From: Hermatobates lingyangjiaoensis
Taxonomy: Eukaryota; Arthropoda; Insecta; Hemiptera; Hermatobatidae
Assembly (NCBI GenBank): GCA_026182355.1
Contig: JAPFBL010000002.1
Span: 992,001 to 1,056,000 of the forward strand
DNA: 64,000 nt
Direction: 5' to 3'
Shown: one piece after another, positions 1 to 10,127 of the stretch
How positions within the stretch are numbered: the first letter of the stretch is position 1
Layout: each line of letters begins with the position of its first letter
Notes under the pieces: generated by a model
The model's database searches: none
The model's input: only the letters and a program-made list of their open reading frames with translations
Told to the model about the DNA's origin: nothing
Translations under genes and position numbers: made by a program

Positions 1-71
1 ATGTTCTCTAGTTTCCTTATTAGCTTGCGGTAACTTTCGCCTATTTTCCATAGGAGTTCTGGTAACGACAT
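1..71 (-). mobile_element. PLE 5' leader ORF fragment (family A)
   Basis: Read on the minus strand, an ATG at 71-69 opens MSLPELLWKIGESYRKLIRK and continues into LEN at the window edge. It resembles the leader at 56717 (MSLGQLLHEI..KKLVRKLEN) and those at 5390, 30373, 34589 and 56245, which share a basic helix of the form RK-LEKL-KK. I infer this is the N-terminal start of a Penelope-like element ORF. A hammerhead motif lies about 68 bases upstream at 139-170, the usual arrangement here. The rest of the element is outside the window. Confidence 0.5.
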
Positions 72-138
72 GAAAGAAATGAAGTAGAGCGCTAAACACT
101 TTAATCTAAAACTATAATTTAAAACTTAATCTAAAACA

Positions 139-170
139 CAAGCTTTCGGCTCACATTAGCCATCATCAGG
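139..170 (-). ncRNA. Hammerhead ribozyme-like motif
   Basis: Minus strand: CTGATGA (169-163), stem II GGCT/AGCC, then GAA-AGCT-T, ending at 140. The four-base stem III AGCT is self-complementary, as in the other motifs of this window. Known PLE hammerheads are type I with a minimal stem III. Activity is inferred, not shown. Stem I pairing was not clear. Confidence 0.6.
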
Positions 171-366
171 TAAAAAAAGATAAACTAAAATAGTAAAGAA
201 AACAAAAGCTATGGTACAAAGAGCAGTTAACAACTAACTATGATAGAAAAACAAAATATGTAGAAGGGAGGGAGATGTAAGTAGGAGGGCCTCTGAAGGC
301 ATGCAGGGAGGGCACTGAACCAAACTACCTGCGGGTCCCTACACCTACCTCTCTTACTATCTTATA

Positions 367-486
367 GGTAGTACCAACATTTTTTGAACTCGGTATAGTT
401 CATTTATGAAAATGTTCAATATTTAAGGTAGTACCAACATTTTTTGAACTCGGTATAGTTCATTTATGAAAATGTTCAATATTTAA
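367..486 (+). repeat. Perfect 60-bp tandem duplication
   Basis: Two identical 60-base units (367-426 and 427-486), each running from ggtagtacc to aatatttaa. Perfect identity suggests a recent duplication. No coding potential is seen. Confidence 0.9.
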
Positions 487-689
487 GGTCACTATTTTGA
501 ATGTTTAATGAAGGGTTATATTCTTTCATGTAAAGGGCTTCGAGTATATGCAATCTGATGTCGTCTTGGAAGCTTTGCAAGATGGTTGTCCCCTCAGTCT
601 TGATAATTTCTTTTTATGCACTCCTTCGGAAGTTTAGCGCTCTACTTCATTCTTTCATGTCGTTACCAGAACTCCTATGGAAAATTTTT

Positions 690-1231
690 GATTTTGATCA
701 ACTCATAGAAAATGAAGACGAAAATTTCATTTTTCAGTAGGATGGGGCTCCACCACACTGGAAGCTGACTCTACGAGCCTACCTCAATGAGGTTCTGCCA
801 GAGAGATGGACTGGTCGAGGTAGTGAAGAAGACGATTTGCTTCTGAAATGGTCACCACGATCACCCGACCTTTCTGTGTGAGAGTTTTTCTTCTGGGATT
901 ACGTTTTCGTACCTCCTCTTCCAGCTAACAATGAAGAAATGAAACAGAGAATTACAGCTGCACAGAAAACTGTTACCGAAGACATGCTACAGCGAGTTTG
1001 GCACGAGCTCGAATACCGACTCGACGTGTGCAGAGTCACAGGCGCTGCTCATATTGAACATTTATGAAAATCTGTCATAGAACCAATATTTGCACTTTTT
1101 TTTTTTGTAAATTTAACCAATAAAACTTATGACCTTCAACATAAAATGTATTTAGTTTCATTATGATCCAGCAAGTAGTTTCCGAGATATGGGTGTTTAG
1201 AATGGGGTCAACCATTTTGGAACACCCTGTA
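690..1231 (+). pseudogene. Tc1/mariner-superfamily transposase relic
   Basis: The plus strand encodes the C-terminal part of a DDE transposase of the IS630/Tc1/mariner superfamily: ENFIFQ-stop-DGAPPHWKL, then LNEVLPERWTGRG, WSPRSPDLS, and RVWHELEYRLDVCRVTGAAH with a stop at 1065-1067. DGAPPHW and SPRSPDL surround catalytic acidic positions of this family. Two in-frame stops (738-740 and a TGA after PDLSV near 881) and the missing N-terminus show it is dead. The 3' end carries an inverted-repeat-like terminus, ggaacaccctgta, near 1218-1230. The 5' side is fused to PLE leader sequence. Confidence 0.85.
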
Positions 1232-1268
1232 TATATATAATTGAGGAAACGGTTCCTCACAGACTATA

Positions 1269-1390
1269 AAACTTTAAATTACACAGAACACGACATAGAA
1301 AAAAGATAAAATACACACTTAATAAATTCTAAATTTCGTAAGTGTGTATATTATCTTTTTTCTGTGTCGTGTTTTGTGTAATTTAAAGTT
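1269..1390. repeat. Fold-back repeat
   Basis: Arms 1269-1320 and 1339-1390 are near-complementary, with an 18-base loop. The same arm text (cgtgttttgtgtaatttaaa) recurs as a single copy at 29370-29400, downstream of a hammerhead motif. The arm is therefore probably the 3' tail of a hammerhead-bearing PLE-derived unit. Confidence 0.8.
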
Positions 1391-1480
1391 ATATATATGT
1401 ATATAAAACAATATTTCACAATAACAAAGTGAAACAACAATCAATGTTCAAACCACAATAAGTAAAAAGAAAAAAAGACT

Positions 1481-1514
1481 AAGATTTTCAACCGTAACAA
1501 GCGATCTTCGTCAG
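1481..1514 (-). ncRNA. Hammerhead-like motif, GTTACGG subfamily
   Basis: Minus strand CTGACGA (1514-1508), imperfect stem II, then GAAAATCTT ending at 1481. It belongs to a subfamily with copies at 3127-3160 and 59808-59842. Only the last has a fully palindromic stem III, so this copy is probably decayed. Confidence 0.4.
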
Positions 1515-1826
1515 AGTCAAAACCCAACTTAGTTATTTGTAAAAGCGTTTCTTCTCTGTGTACTCATTCTGTTATTAATGTATGGTGTCCAAGACGATTA
1601 TTATCACTCACTCAACCAGCATGTTTTCTTGAGAACATTCATTACAGGTAAAGAAAAATAGTAATTACAGTAAAAGATATCAGAAGGAAACTTGTAATAT
1701 GTTATAACTTAGTAATAATTTAGTAAATGTCTAAGTTTGTTTATGGATCCCAAAGAATCAAGCAATCCGCCTTTAGAAATAACCTTTTGAGATGACAAAA
1801 GTATTGTAATCTAAAATAGAGCTCAC

Positions 1827-1966
1827 CTTTCCACTTTCGGGTATAGCTTTTTTCATAATTTTAGCCACATTTGCTATAGGCAGGAATCTATCCTGGTCTC
1901 GAAGAGTACCGCTTTTATCCCCAGGATTTGAATCATCAGTATTATCACCACCCAGTTCAAGGTCAT
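1827..1966 (-). CDS. NFYB: NF-YB (CCAAT-binding factor subunit B), one internal exon
   Basis: NF-YB is the histone-fold subunit that pairs with NF-YC and NF-YA to bind CCAAT boxes in the nucleus. This 140-base minus-strand exon encodes an acidic segment (DLELGGDNTDDSNPGDKSG) and then RDQDRFLPIANVAKIMKKAI and PESGK. That is the highly conserved start of the NF-YB histone fold, helix alpha-1 with its preceding EQD/LPIANV motif. The acceptor is tattgtag|AT and the donor is GGAAAG|gtgagc. The exon starts with two bases completing a codon and ends in phase 0, at the same GK junction where vertebrate NFYB has an intron. No other NF-YB exon was recognised. Downstream exons should lie left of base 1; upstream ones may lie in 2-25 kb unrecognised. 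A retained pseudo-exon is possible but unlikely, as both splice sites and the frame are intact. Confidence 0.85.
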
Positions 1967-2248
1967 CTACAATATGAAAGCATGTATCACAGCATGTAGA
2001 CAATAAAATGATTTCCACCTATTAAAAAGCCTTCTAAGTAGTACTGAAGACAGATTAACAAGTTCATATAATGCACAAAAAAAGTCTGCACAAAACCTTT
2101 CAACATGTCGTACATTAAAATCAGAGATTTATATTACAAAACAATACATTCACTTAATTTTAGAAAATTTACATTTTCTCATCAAAAGAAGCATCAGTAC
2201 TTTTAGATATTTTTCAAATCAAGCTAATGATGTGCTTTCTCTTTTCTC

Positions 2249-2274
2249 CTGAAGACGGATTACCCGAAAATTTG
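2249..2274 (+). ncRNA. Hammerhead ribozyme-like motif
   Basis: CTGAAGA (2249-2255), short stem II GG/CC, then GAA-AATT-T (2266-2273). The stem III AATT is a palindrome. A preceding ctc pairs with gag after the predicted cleavage point, as the inner part of stem I. A tail rich in gtgtgttt and tctgtgtg follows, as in sister units. Confidence 0.55.
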
Positions 2275-2577
2275 AGTTTGTAAGTGTGTTTCCTTACTCT
2301 GTGTGTTACTTTTATACCAGAACTCGTACATGTATAATTAAACACCGCATGCGATTGGTTGACTATACTAGCCAGCCCAACCAGTCACCCAACCTCTCAT
2401 GGCTACTCAGCCGATTGGTCATCACCACTCACAGGGGCATTGAATTCGCTTACATATATTACTAATTTGTAGGAGCTATCAAAGTTTCTGCAGCTAGGTA
2501 TAACATTCATATCACTGATTTGTGCATTTGAATCACAAAATTAGATTCACAAAAAGAAGCATATATATATATATATA

Positions 2578-2870
2578 ACAGATTCAACAATATATCGACT
2601 GTTTGATAGAATAGGTGTGTTCTCTAATCGGGGTTCGGTCAATTTTCCAGGATAAAAAATTAAACTCTCGTTGCCAACGTTTCGGTTTTATTTAAAACCT
2701 TTTCCATAGGCCTACAAATTGTTGATATGTGATTTCTTATTATCCTTTGTTTGTAGGCCTATGAAAAAGGTTTTAAATAAAACCGAAACTTTGGCAACGA
2801 GAGTTTAATTTTTTATCCTGGAAAATTGACCGAACCCCGATTAGAGAACACACCTACTATATATATATAT
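2578..2870. repeat. Fold-back repeat (aggtgtgtt family, copy 1)
   Basis: Arms 2613-2718 and 2750-2856, about 106 bases, are nearly perfect complements with a 31-base loop. Each arm contains a decayed hammerhead-like core: CCTATGA in place of CTGATGA, an A/T stem II, and ccGAAAC. The outer flank from 2578 and the arm ends match the repeat at 46138-46325, so this is a mobile family. (TA)n tracts lie on both sides. Confidence 0.85.
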
Positions 2871-2988
2871 ATTGAGTTAGCTTCAGCTACTCAAAGGGAC
2901 TACTTCTGCCGGTGACGACGACTGTCGAAATATCGTTGTGAGTCTTTTTTATGTGTGTCTTTATTTGTTTTTCTCTTTCCTGTGTGAA

Positions 2989-3038
2989 CTATATATATAT
3001 ATATATATATACGTATATATACTCGTATACATGAACTC

Positions 3039-3076
<38 letters not shown>
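2989..3076. repeat. (TA)n microsatellite tracts
   Basis: Two (TA)n tracts, about 2989-3013 and 3042-3076, between hammerhead-bearing units. A degenerate hammerhead-like core (GGTGACGAC..GTCGAAATATC) sits just left at about 2909-2935. ORFs read through these tracts (YIYIYI) are not genes. Confidence 0.9.
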
Positions 3077-3081
<5 letters not shown>

Positions 3082-3082
<1 letters not shown>

Positions 3083-3204
3083 ATCAATGATCAAACCACA
3101 ATATGAAACCTCAGTTGAGTTTGACTCTGACGAAGATCGCTTGTTACGGTTGAAAGATTTAATCTTTTTTTTTCCTATTTCATATTGTGGTTTGATCATT
3201 GATT
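3082..3204. repeat. Fold-back repeat with hammerhead-like core
   Basis: Arms of about 27 bases (3082-3108 and 3178-3204) around gatcaaaccacaatatga. The loop holds CTGACGA (3127-3133) and GAAAGATTT (3152-3160) of the GTTACGG subfamily. Related sequence occurs at 1441-1530, 54465-54535 and 59770-59900. Confidence 0.7.
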
Positions 3205-3236
3205 GTTATTTCAAGTTTTATGTGAAATGTTGTTAC

Positions 3237-3267
<31 letters not shown>

Positions 3268-3311
3268 GAATTTAAAAAGAACACATAGAAAGGAAATCAC
3301 TGAACTCACTA

Positions 3312-3337
3312 CTATATTTCGATGTCCTCGTCTTCAG
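3312..3337 (-). ncRNA. Hammerhead ribozyme-like motif in PLE 3' region
   Basis: Minus strand CTGAAGA (3337-3331), stem II around gagga, then GAA-ATAT-A (3320-3313). Stem III ATAT is palindromic. It lies about 200 bases past the PLE stop codon, which ties the motif directly to a PLE. Confidence 0.6.
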
Positions 3338-3540
3338 GAAAAGAAGTGAATCGCTCCAAAGGCTGATAACGACTGACTTGGCGTTCTAACTGAAGCACTC
3401 AAACAGGGTAGCCAACTTTCGGAGGAAAGGTAGACAGGGAAGATAAAGAGATACAAGCCAAATAAAAATTAAAAAATGAAAACATTTAACTAAAATAAGA
3501 TTAAAAGCTGATAACAACTAAAAAATAAGAGGAAAAAAAA

Positions 3541-4484
3541 TCAACGATTGAAGTTAAGCCCAGGAGCCGATCTACCGCCCAGAAGACTAAAAAGTGCTTC
3601 TTCTGAAGCTCTCAGAGTAACTTTCGAATTAGTCTGATCAATCTGCCTCAGGACCTGTACACGGAAACAGTCATTAAAACTGAGTCCGTGAGAGCTGGCA
3701 TGAGTAGCAACGGGAAGGTCACTGCGTTTGCCAACGGATGACCTGTGATTATTCATACGCAGGCTTAGCTTGGTGGAAGTCAAACCCACATAAAAAGAAT
3801 CACACTGGGTGCAATCCAAACGGTAAACGCAGTTACCAGAGGTACAAGAGGTCTTGTGAGAGATAGGGTAGGTGCGTTTACTATGGAAGGAGGTAAAGGA
3901 AGGAACAGGATTGATGATAGGACAAGTTAGACATCCAAGACGTCCGCATTGAACCATACCACCAGTAGTTTTTGGAGGCTTAGGAGAAGAGATGTGAGAG
4001 AAGATAGATTGAAGATTAGCAGGTTTGCGATAGGAAATGGAAGGTGCCTCCCTAAAGACTGAAGAAGTACAGGAGGAGGAAGAAAGTTTAGGGAAAAACT
4101 CCCTGACAACTGCACCCAGCCTATGAGCACCAGGAAAATAAGTGGTGATGAGGAAATTCGCGTCACTGCGATCCCTCCTAGGACCTGAATTATGATGAAC
4201 GTCTGCAGGGACTATACGGTTGTTAATGAAATTAGAAGGATATCCTCGGTCAGAAAATTTCTGTTTCAATAAATCTATTTGGAAGGAACGATCTTTTATT
4301 CTGCTACAAATTTTATGGAGGCGTATGGACAATGATCTGGGGATAGCTTTTTTTACGTGGGAGGGATGGCAACTATTGAAATGAAGGTACTGCTGGGCGT
4401 TAGTAGGCTTGATATGGACAGATGTAGAAAGATGACCCCCATCGTAGGTGACGCTGACATCCAAAAATGTAATAAGGTTATTAT
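3541..4484 (-). pseudogene. PLE RT C-terminus plus GIY-YIG endonuclease, truncated
   Basis: PLEs retrotranspose with a telomerase-like reverse transcriptase fused to a GIY-YIG nuclease. This open frame starts in the RT palm (LITFLDVSV, then HIKPTNAQQYLHFNSCHPSH, the usual KPTN..YL segment). It passes a basic thumb region and then a cysteine motif CGRLGCLTCP, typical of Neptune/Naiad-type PLEs. It ends in the nuclease: CVYRLDCTQC, SFYVGLTSTKLSLRMNNHRS, and HASSHGLSFNDCFRV. The GIY/YIG signature appears as VYRL..YVG, with the conserved R and N-H positions. About 314 codons remain. There are no internal stops, but the RT catalytic motifs are absent, so it cannot act alone. Family assignment is by motif only. 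Confidence 0.85.
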
Positions 4485-4520
<36 letters not shown>

Positions 4521-4571
4521 CTCAAAAACGAAGAAAAGCAACACACAGAGAAAGAGACACACTTACAAACT

Positions 4572-4598
4572 CAAATTTTCGGATGATCCGTCTTCAGG
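4572..4598 (-). ncRNA. Hammerhead ribozyme-like motif
   Basis: Minus strand CTGAAGA (4597-4591), stem II GGA/TCC, then GAA-AATT-T (4580-4573), followed by gag that pairs with the ctc before the core. The downstream tail (gtaagtgtgtctctttctct) matches other units. It is bordered by the (TA)n at 4484-4518. Confidence 0.65.
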
Positions 4599-4691
4599 AG
4601 AAAAGATAATGGGCGATCAATAATGCCGGAAACACAACGGCAGGAAACCCAAACTTGGATCGTTTATTCGAATTTTGAGTGATATATATAT

Positions 4692-4997
4692 AAAACTAAA
4701 GTTTATCGGGACTCGGTCAGTGCATCAGGTTTAAATTAAACGCTCATTACCAAAGTTTCGGTTTTTATTTAAAATCTTTTTCATTGGCAGAAGTATAAAA
4801 TGTTAAAACAGAATTCCCAACTAATTATAGATTAAAGATTTTTCTTGAAAAAAAGTCTTTAATGTAATACTTAGTTTTTCTGTTTCAAAATTTTATACTT
4901 CTACCCATGAAAAAGGTTTTAAGTAAAAACTGAAACGTTGGCAATGAGTTTAATTTGAACCTGAAGAACTGACCGAGTCCTGATAAACTTTAGTTTT
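4692..4997. repeat. Fold-back repeat
   Basis: Arms 4692-4813 and 4878-4997, about 120 bases, imperfectly complementary with a 64-base loop. Each arm has a decayed hammerhead-like core: CCAATGA or CCCATGA, then an A/T-rich stem II, then GAAAC. The right arm's GAA-ACGT-T keeps a palindromic stem III. Confidence 0.8.
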
Positions 4998-5124
4998 GTT
5001 TCTATTCCGGTCGATACTTTTATCAATATTTACATTCTGATATATATAATATTTATGTACATTTAATAATGTGCATCTTTATATATATAACAAGATTTGA
5101 CAATAATTATAATTTATATATATA

Positions 5125-5280
5125 AGAAGTCTAAACCACAAGGAAAAAGAAAAAGAAAAGAAATAGAGAGCAAAGTAAGAAAAGTCTTTTCTCTGTTTGT
5201 TTGCCCCCTGATGACATAATGTGAAAGAACTCAGAACATTTATTTCTTTTGTTTTCCTTTTTCCTTGTGGTATAGACTTA
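5125..5280. repeat. Fold-back repeat
   Basis: Arms 5125-5163 and 5241-5280 share the complementary text aagtctaaaccacaaggaaa. The loop contains CTGATGA at about 5207-5213, followed by GTGAAAG. This is a degenerate hammerhead-like core without a palindromic stem III. Confidence 0.7.
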
Positions 5281-5335
5281 ATTGATTGAATCACTTGTTT
5301 AATTGCGATTTTTCTGCATATATATTTAATTTAAG

Positions 5336-5545
5336 CATATTTCACTGAACAACTGACCGTATTTCACTCATATCATTTTCTGATATGAAAATCGACATGT
5401 TTCCCACTTAAATAACATTCTCCAACGTTTGAATGAAGGAAAGAAGGTATTCAGAAACCTTGAAAAACTAGTGAAGAAAATGACACCAGTGAAATACAGT
5501 CAGTTGTTCAATGAAATATACATATATATAAACAAATTGAGAATG
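5336..5545 (+). mobile_element. PLE leader fragment (family B) with inverted repeat
   Basis: Arms 5336-5369 and 5488-5520 are inverted copies. The plus strand encodes LNNILQRLNEGKKVFRNLEK, then LVKKMTPVKYSQLFNEI, running into (TA)n at about 5516. It parallels the leader at 34589 (FRKLEKLCKK..GTLFNNI), which breaks into (TA)n at the same codon position. The start codon is disrupted near 5397. Confidence 0.55.
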
Positions 5546-5549
5546 AAAA

Positions 5550-7286
5550 TGAGCACATCTGAAATAACTGCAGCCATCATTTTTTAAAAGGTCTGTATTC
5601 TTTCTCCTACAAAAATACAATTTCAGTAAACACATATACAGCTAAATATTATCATCTGTACATCATATAATCATACTTTTTAGTGTAAAAAAAAAGGACT
5701 TTTGCATACATTTGTCACTATACTCCCAAGAAAAAATACTACTAAATATTACAAAAAGTTTTACCATCCATTTCTTCCTGCACAAGAAAACCTTGATCTG
5801 AATGAAGAAATGAGGCATCTAATTCATCCCCAATCTCTCCGTTTTCCATTGTATTTTGAATTTCCTTTTCTTAATATTTATCAAAAAGAACAAAAAATTA
5901 ACTAAATATAGGAAACTAATTAATCAGTTATAACAAATGTACTATTTTTCAATCATTTTTAATAATTAGCAATGAAACAGATATAACTCATTTCTTAACA
6001 TCAAAACAAAAACAAACTTAATTTAACCATAGAATGTCACTTCAGATCTCAGTGTAGCCAACTTTCGATTTGTGTTTAAATAAAACCCTAACTTACAGGT
6101 TAACAGATAACTTTTCCAATTCCAGAACATTAACTAAAACATATCACCTATGAATTTTACTTTTTTCGAATAAAACACTTATATAAAATGTTAATAAACC
6201 TTTTCTCATTCCTAAAATATTAATAAGTTAATTTGCATTAATAGAAATATACAGTTTAATTCCACAGAGATATGACAATTTTTCTGTTTTTTTAACTGAA
6301 AAAGTAATATAATTAATTCCATCAAGATAATGGCTGCCTGAGAGGGCATCTCATAAATATCTGTTCCAGGAACTGATATATCCTAATCCTGTTATAAATA
6401 TATAAATGAGTGTGTGTATGTCTGCATGTGTTCACTACGAAACAAGAGGGTAATCCTTTTACAACAAACAAGTTATTGTAATCAAGATATTGATATTAAT
6501 ATAAAACAAATATATATAAACAATTAAATAAAATGATTCTGCGAAATAAATAAACTAAATTCACTGAAAGAATACTCATAAAAGTTTAAGTGATCTATTG
6601 TATGTGTGGTCTTTCTTTGAATGTAGTATATATATATTATATAAAATACAAAGTTTGTCTGTGCATTAGAAATAAAACTGGAGACATTTAGGCAGAAAGA
6701 AACATATAGATCTTATCTAACTTTTATCGGGGGAACTAATTTTGATTTTAATCAGGGTCCTATGTTTCTAAAACGTGGGTCCTAGAAACAAAGTCCCCCT
6801 AACATATTTCTCTTTCATGTTGAAAGGAAGAAATTAAAGGATCTTTTATAACTGAAACTTTTTTAAATTTCCTCGAGAAAGTTAATGCTGTAATTTTGAT
6901 TTTGATTGTAATCTACTTCCCTATAACTTCATTTTAATTCTGTTATTACTTACTTTAATTAATTTTATTATTATTTTTTATTATAGTTGATTATTTTTTG
7001 TTATTATGCAATGTATAATCAGTTTTATACTATATCTTTTTATGCGTAGTCTATTATTCACATTCTGTGCTAATTTACTTTTAACGGAACTATAGAAAAT
7101 TTAAATAGTTTTGTATATGTAATTTATTATTAGAGTTGGAATGAAATTGTTTTTGGGAAAGCCGAGTGGATCAGCTGGTATATATATTTAATTAATGAAA
7201 CCATTAGAAATTAAATACAAAAATGAAGAAATTTTAGACCTTTCAATATACTAAAAGAAAGAGGGAGGAGGTAAAAATACCTTAAG
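5550..7286. other. No recognised gene
   Basis: AT-rich sequence with homopolymer and short TA runs. The 67-codon ORF at 5702-5905 matches nothing I recognise. No splice-consistent exon or repeat boundary was seen. Confidence 0.5.
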
Positions 7287-7830
7287 AAAAGTAGAAATAG
7301 AACAAAAAAATGGTAAGGTTTAAGAAAAGAAAGAGGAAAGAACAAGTCCAAACAGTGGAAAAATACACTGCCGATAGACAAAGGAAACCATTAAAACAGC
7401 TGTTGTACTATCTTATCAACAACTAACTGATCTAATTCGAGCATGACAAGGCTGATATAAATCAAACAACAATATTATTTTTAATAAATCAAGACTAAAA
7501 TAATTCCTTTATTAGTTGACTTTCAGTAAACTACTTCTTTGGCATGTTCCCAATTTAGGAAACTAGTTAGTATGCTGAAATAAAGCACTGGATGATGCTT
7601 TTCTTCTAATACTGTAGTGAAACTTAACTCTTATTTTAAGACTCGTACCAATTTTTCCCAACATAACTAAGGTGCAATGCATTCAAGAAATATTGTAAAT
7701 GTAACCTTCATTACTATTATCGACTACTTTATGAAACAACTTCTTAAGTCTCATCATGCTTAAATGCAATAGTAATAACAAAGTTCTTCAACAATAGCTA
7801 AATGGTAACAAGCAATCAACTAACAGGTAG
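7287..7830. repeat. Dispersed repeat, copy 1 (uninterrupted)
   Basis: About 540 bases are the reverse complement of 46530-47490. Shared segments include the ends (aaccttaccatttttttgtt side and caacaatagctaaatgg side) and the centre (cagctgttgtactatctta). This copy lacks the Tigger-like insertion of copy 2 and so preserves the empty site near 7668-7676. No coding content was recognised. Confidence 0.8.
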
Positions 7831-7940
7831 GACCAGTAACTCATTAGTGTTAAATGGTTCTTTCGTCTAAAGATTATTAGAATTCTGTTTTTTATTAGTC
7901 TTTAACACAAATACATACAAAATTGTATAATTATATCATG

Positions 7941-8224
7941 TCGTAGGTTATGTTAGGTTAGGTTAGGTTGCAGTGTAGTCCCACAAGTGAAGACACGTAG
8001 GCCGAGCATTGGCCATTTGTGATACCACAATGAAGATTGATACGAGTACCTGACATCGTACAGGCTCGGGACCGACGGTTTAACGTCCTTCTCCGAGGGA
8101 CGACGTCTAAGATTTATTCACCTCCCGCATGAATAAATCGAGGGTCAGGTGGGGATCTCACCCCCGGTCCTATCAGGTCAGAGGTGAGTACGTTGTACGT
8201 TAACCACTGAGCTAACCTGGTCCC
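7941..8224 (-). mobile_element. tRNA-derived SINE with pentamer tail
   Basis: On the minus strand the element starts with a tRNA-like head: GGGACCAGG, then TTAGCTCAGTGGTTAACGTA, a good Pol III box A (8214-8204). It continues to GGGTGAGATCCC (8163-8152), a degenerate box B. A GC-rich body follows (ggctcgggaccgacggttta on the plus strand). It ends in (CCTAA)3, seen as TTAGG repeats at 7953-7967 on the plus strand. A second decayed copy lies at 43918-44035. Confidence 0.65.
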
Positions 8225-8541
8225 TTATGATGTCCTAACTTTTTTATTAATAAGGATAAAGGATAACTTTTTTTTAAAACCTAAGGATAATTTAACTCTA
8301 ACAAACTATAAAATTTCCATACTTATAAGGAAACTTAGGAGATTTAGATTAACACAAAAAATTAATTCTTTATTACATTTTAAAGGATTTCAATCATTCA
8401 CTGAATGAACTATTAATTCTTTATAAAGGATTACTGTCAAGAAGTTCATAACCTGCCTGACATTAAAAAGTTATTCCATTTCATTAATGTACTTAATCTA
8501 TATATTATTTAATGTTTCCTTATCTGGACCACATATACTGA

Positions 8542-8787
8542 ACACTATTTCTTTATTGAGGTTTCGTCCAGCGTCAAACACCTTTTAAGTCAACGCTTCG
8601 TTTTTGTAGACATCTTCAGGGCTAAATCATTATATAAATTAATTATAGCATGAAAAAAATGGTATTGTAATCGTGTTATTGTAATTAATTGTTGTATTAA
8701 TGTGGTCATGCAGCTGTCTACAAATATAGACGGAACATTGGCTTAAAGGTGGCGTACGGCTTAAACCTCGATAAAGAAAAATAGTGT
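8542..8787. repeat. Fold-back repeat (tagacg family, copy 1)
   Basis: Arms 8542-8612 and 8715-8787 are related inverted copies. The left arm holds a minus-strand hammerhead-like core, CTGAAGA, then TGTCTAC..CGAAGCG. It is the same family as 42172-42463. Confidence 0.75.
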
Positions 8788-8789
8788 AT

Positions 8790-10127
8790 ACTATTTAATA
8801 AAACAATAGCTCCGGATTTATCTGAGTCAGTAATTTAATATTTAGGTCATGAATCAATTCTTATCACTTAAAGAAAATCTTCAGGACAATTAGGGGCATG
8901 TTTATCATTAATAGAACCGTAAACAAACCCTTTACAAATATAATCAATAATCATCAATCTCTTTTTTTTACAAATTACACAAATCATTACCAATATCAAC
9001 ATAATTAACTCCCTCTTCATCGGAACAAAACTGCAACAATACACCAGTGGCCTTAAATTCGTGTCAAGCTCCTTTCAGAAAGTTTGACAATTGAATATTT
9101 ATCAGCATTTATATTTCCAGGCACCCTTAGCACTCAGAGTGTAACTTTTATCCCGATGGGTTTTGGTAATAATACTTTATCTCTATATAAATTCACTATG
9201 GCAATTATCATGCTCTTCTATATATAACTACAACTATGTTCTTCCATGAAAAAATAATTTCTCGATTAATTTTGATATACTTAACTAACAGAAACCTCTA
9301 TAAACCATCATTGAGGCCCTCACAAACAGCAGAAAAACATTCTGAAATAAGTGATTATGAACCACCGGTTTTTGAAAACACTCTAAGAAAACGGAAACGT
9401 AATTTAAGATCAGAATTCTTCAGAGTTATTATAATGACTGATAAATTCATATTGGTTTAATTTTACACAGATATGACAATTTATGTATCTTAGTTAAAAG
9501 ATTATACTAATAAATTATATTACTTTTTCCCTGAGGATGTAATGCTTATTAAACCTTAATAATATAAGGGAAAGTTTGCCATAACTTTGATATTACAAAT
9601 TAATGTAAAAAAATGTAAAATGTGAAAAATGTTGACATATTCAACAAAAAAAAATTCAACAAAGGGCTTCTAATCTGTGAGAGAAACAATTTTGTTTCTA
9701 ACTTTAACTTTGTTTAAAGTTAGACACATATGATTTGTCAATTACAGTACCCATTTGGTTTATTAGTTGAGTACTTAGACTCAGGGAAATGGCCCGTTCA
9801 AATTATGGGAAATTCCAAAAATTAGAATGGTTGCCATAAATTGTGCATTTGATGTCATTATGAAACGCAAAACGTAATACATAAATTAAACATATATTTC
9901 CAGGTAGTCTGGGTCATGCTGTTACAAAATGTTATGGTTATGACGGTTCTTCTCTAAAGCCCAATAGTTTAAGAACAAAAGAAAAAAAGGGATAGACCGT
10001 GCAACTGTATTATATTTGATATACCCGTACACTTTTGTCAGCAATTAGTTCAAATACCATTTAGAAGTGAATAAATTTTGCCTAAAATATTATCCAGAAT
10101 GTTATTAGGAATAATGACTAACAATAA
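8790..10127. other. No recognised gene
   Basis: AT-rich sequence. The 74-codon ORF at 9236-9460 (basic C-terminal half, RKRKRNLRSEFFR) has no recognised family and no clear splice context. I do not call it a gene. Confidence 0.4.

Larger units (their letters stand above)
43..686. repeat. Inverted repeat of PLE leader sequence
   Basis: Bases 43-97 are the reverse complement of 632-686 with one 1-base gap. Both arms carry the start of the family A leader (ATG at 71-69 minus and 657-659 plus). The right arm then runs directly into Tc1/mariner transposase sequence near 690, so a PLE end and a DNA transposon are fused. The spacer holds a hammerhead motif (139-170) and a 60-bp tandem duplication (367-486). 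Confidence 0.7.
3262..4484 (-). mobile_element. 5'-truncated Penelope-like element with zinc-finger GIY-YIG
   Basis: A minus-strand PLE copy bounded by (TA)n at both ends (about 3238-3261 and 4484-4518). It runs from inside the reverse transcriptase through the endonuclease, the stop at 3543-3541, a 3' UTR and a hammerhead motif (3312-3337). Truncation falls in (TA)n just before the RT segment CNNNLITFLDVSV. Confidence 0.85.

Noticed and set aside
2900..3199. ORFs of about 100 codons or fewer running through (TA)n tracts (YIYIYI peptides)
   Set aside because: Open only because TA repeats lack stops in two frames; no conserved protein content. The real content is PLE leader sequence where noted.
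7158..7180. tRNA-like start, gccgagtggatcagctggt
   Set aside because: No cloverleaf or box B follows; it runs into TA repeats. At most a SINE scrap.
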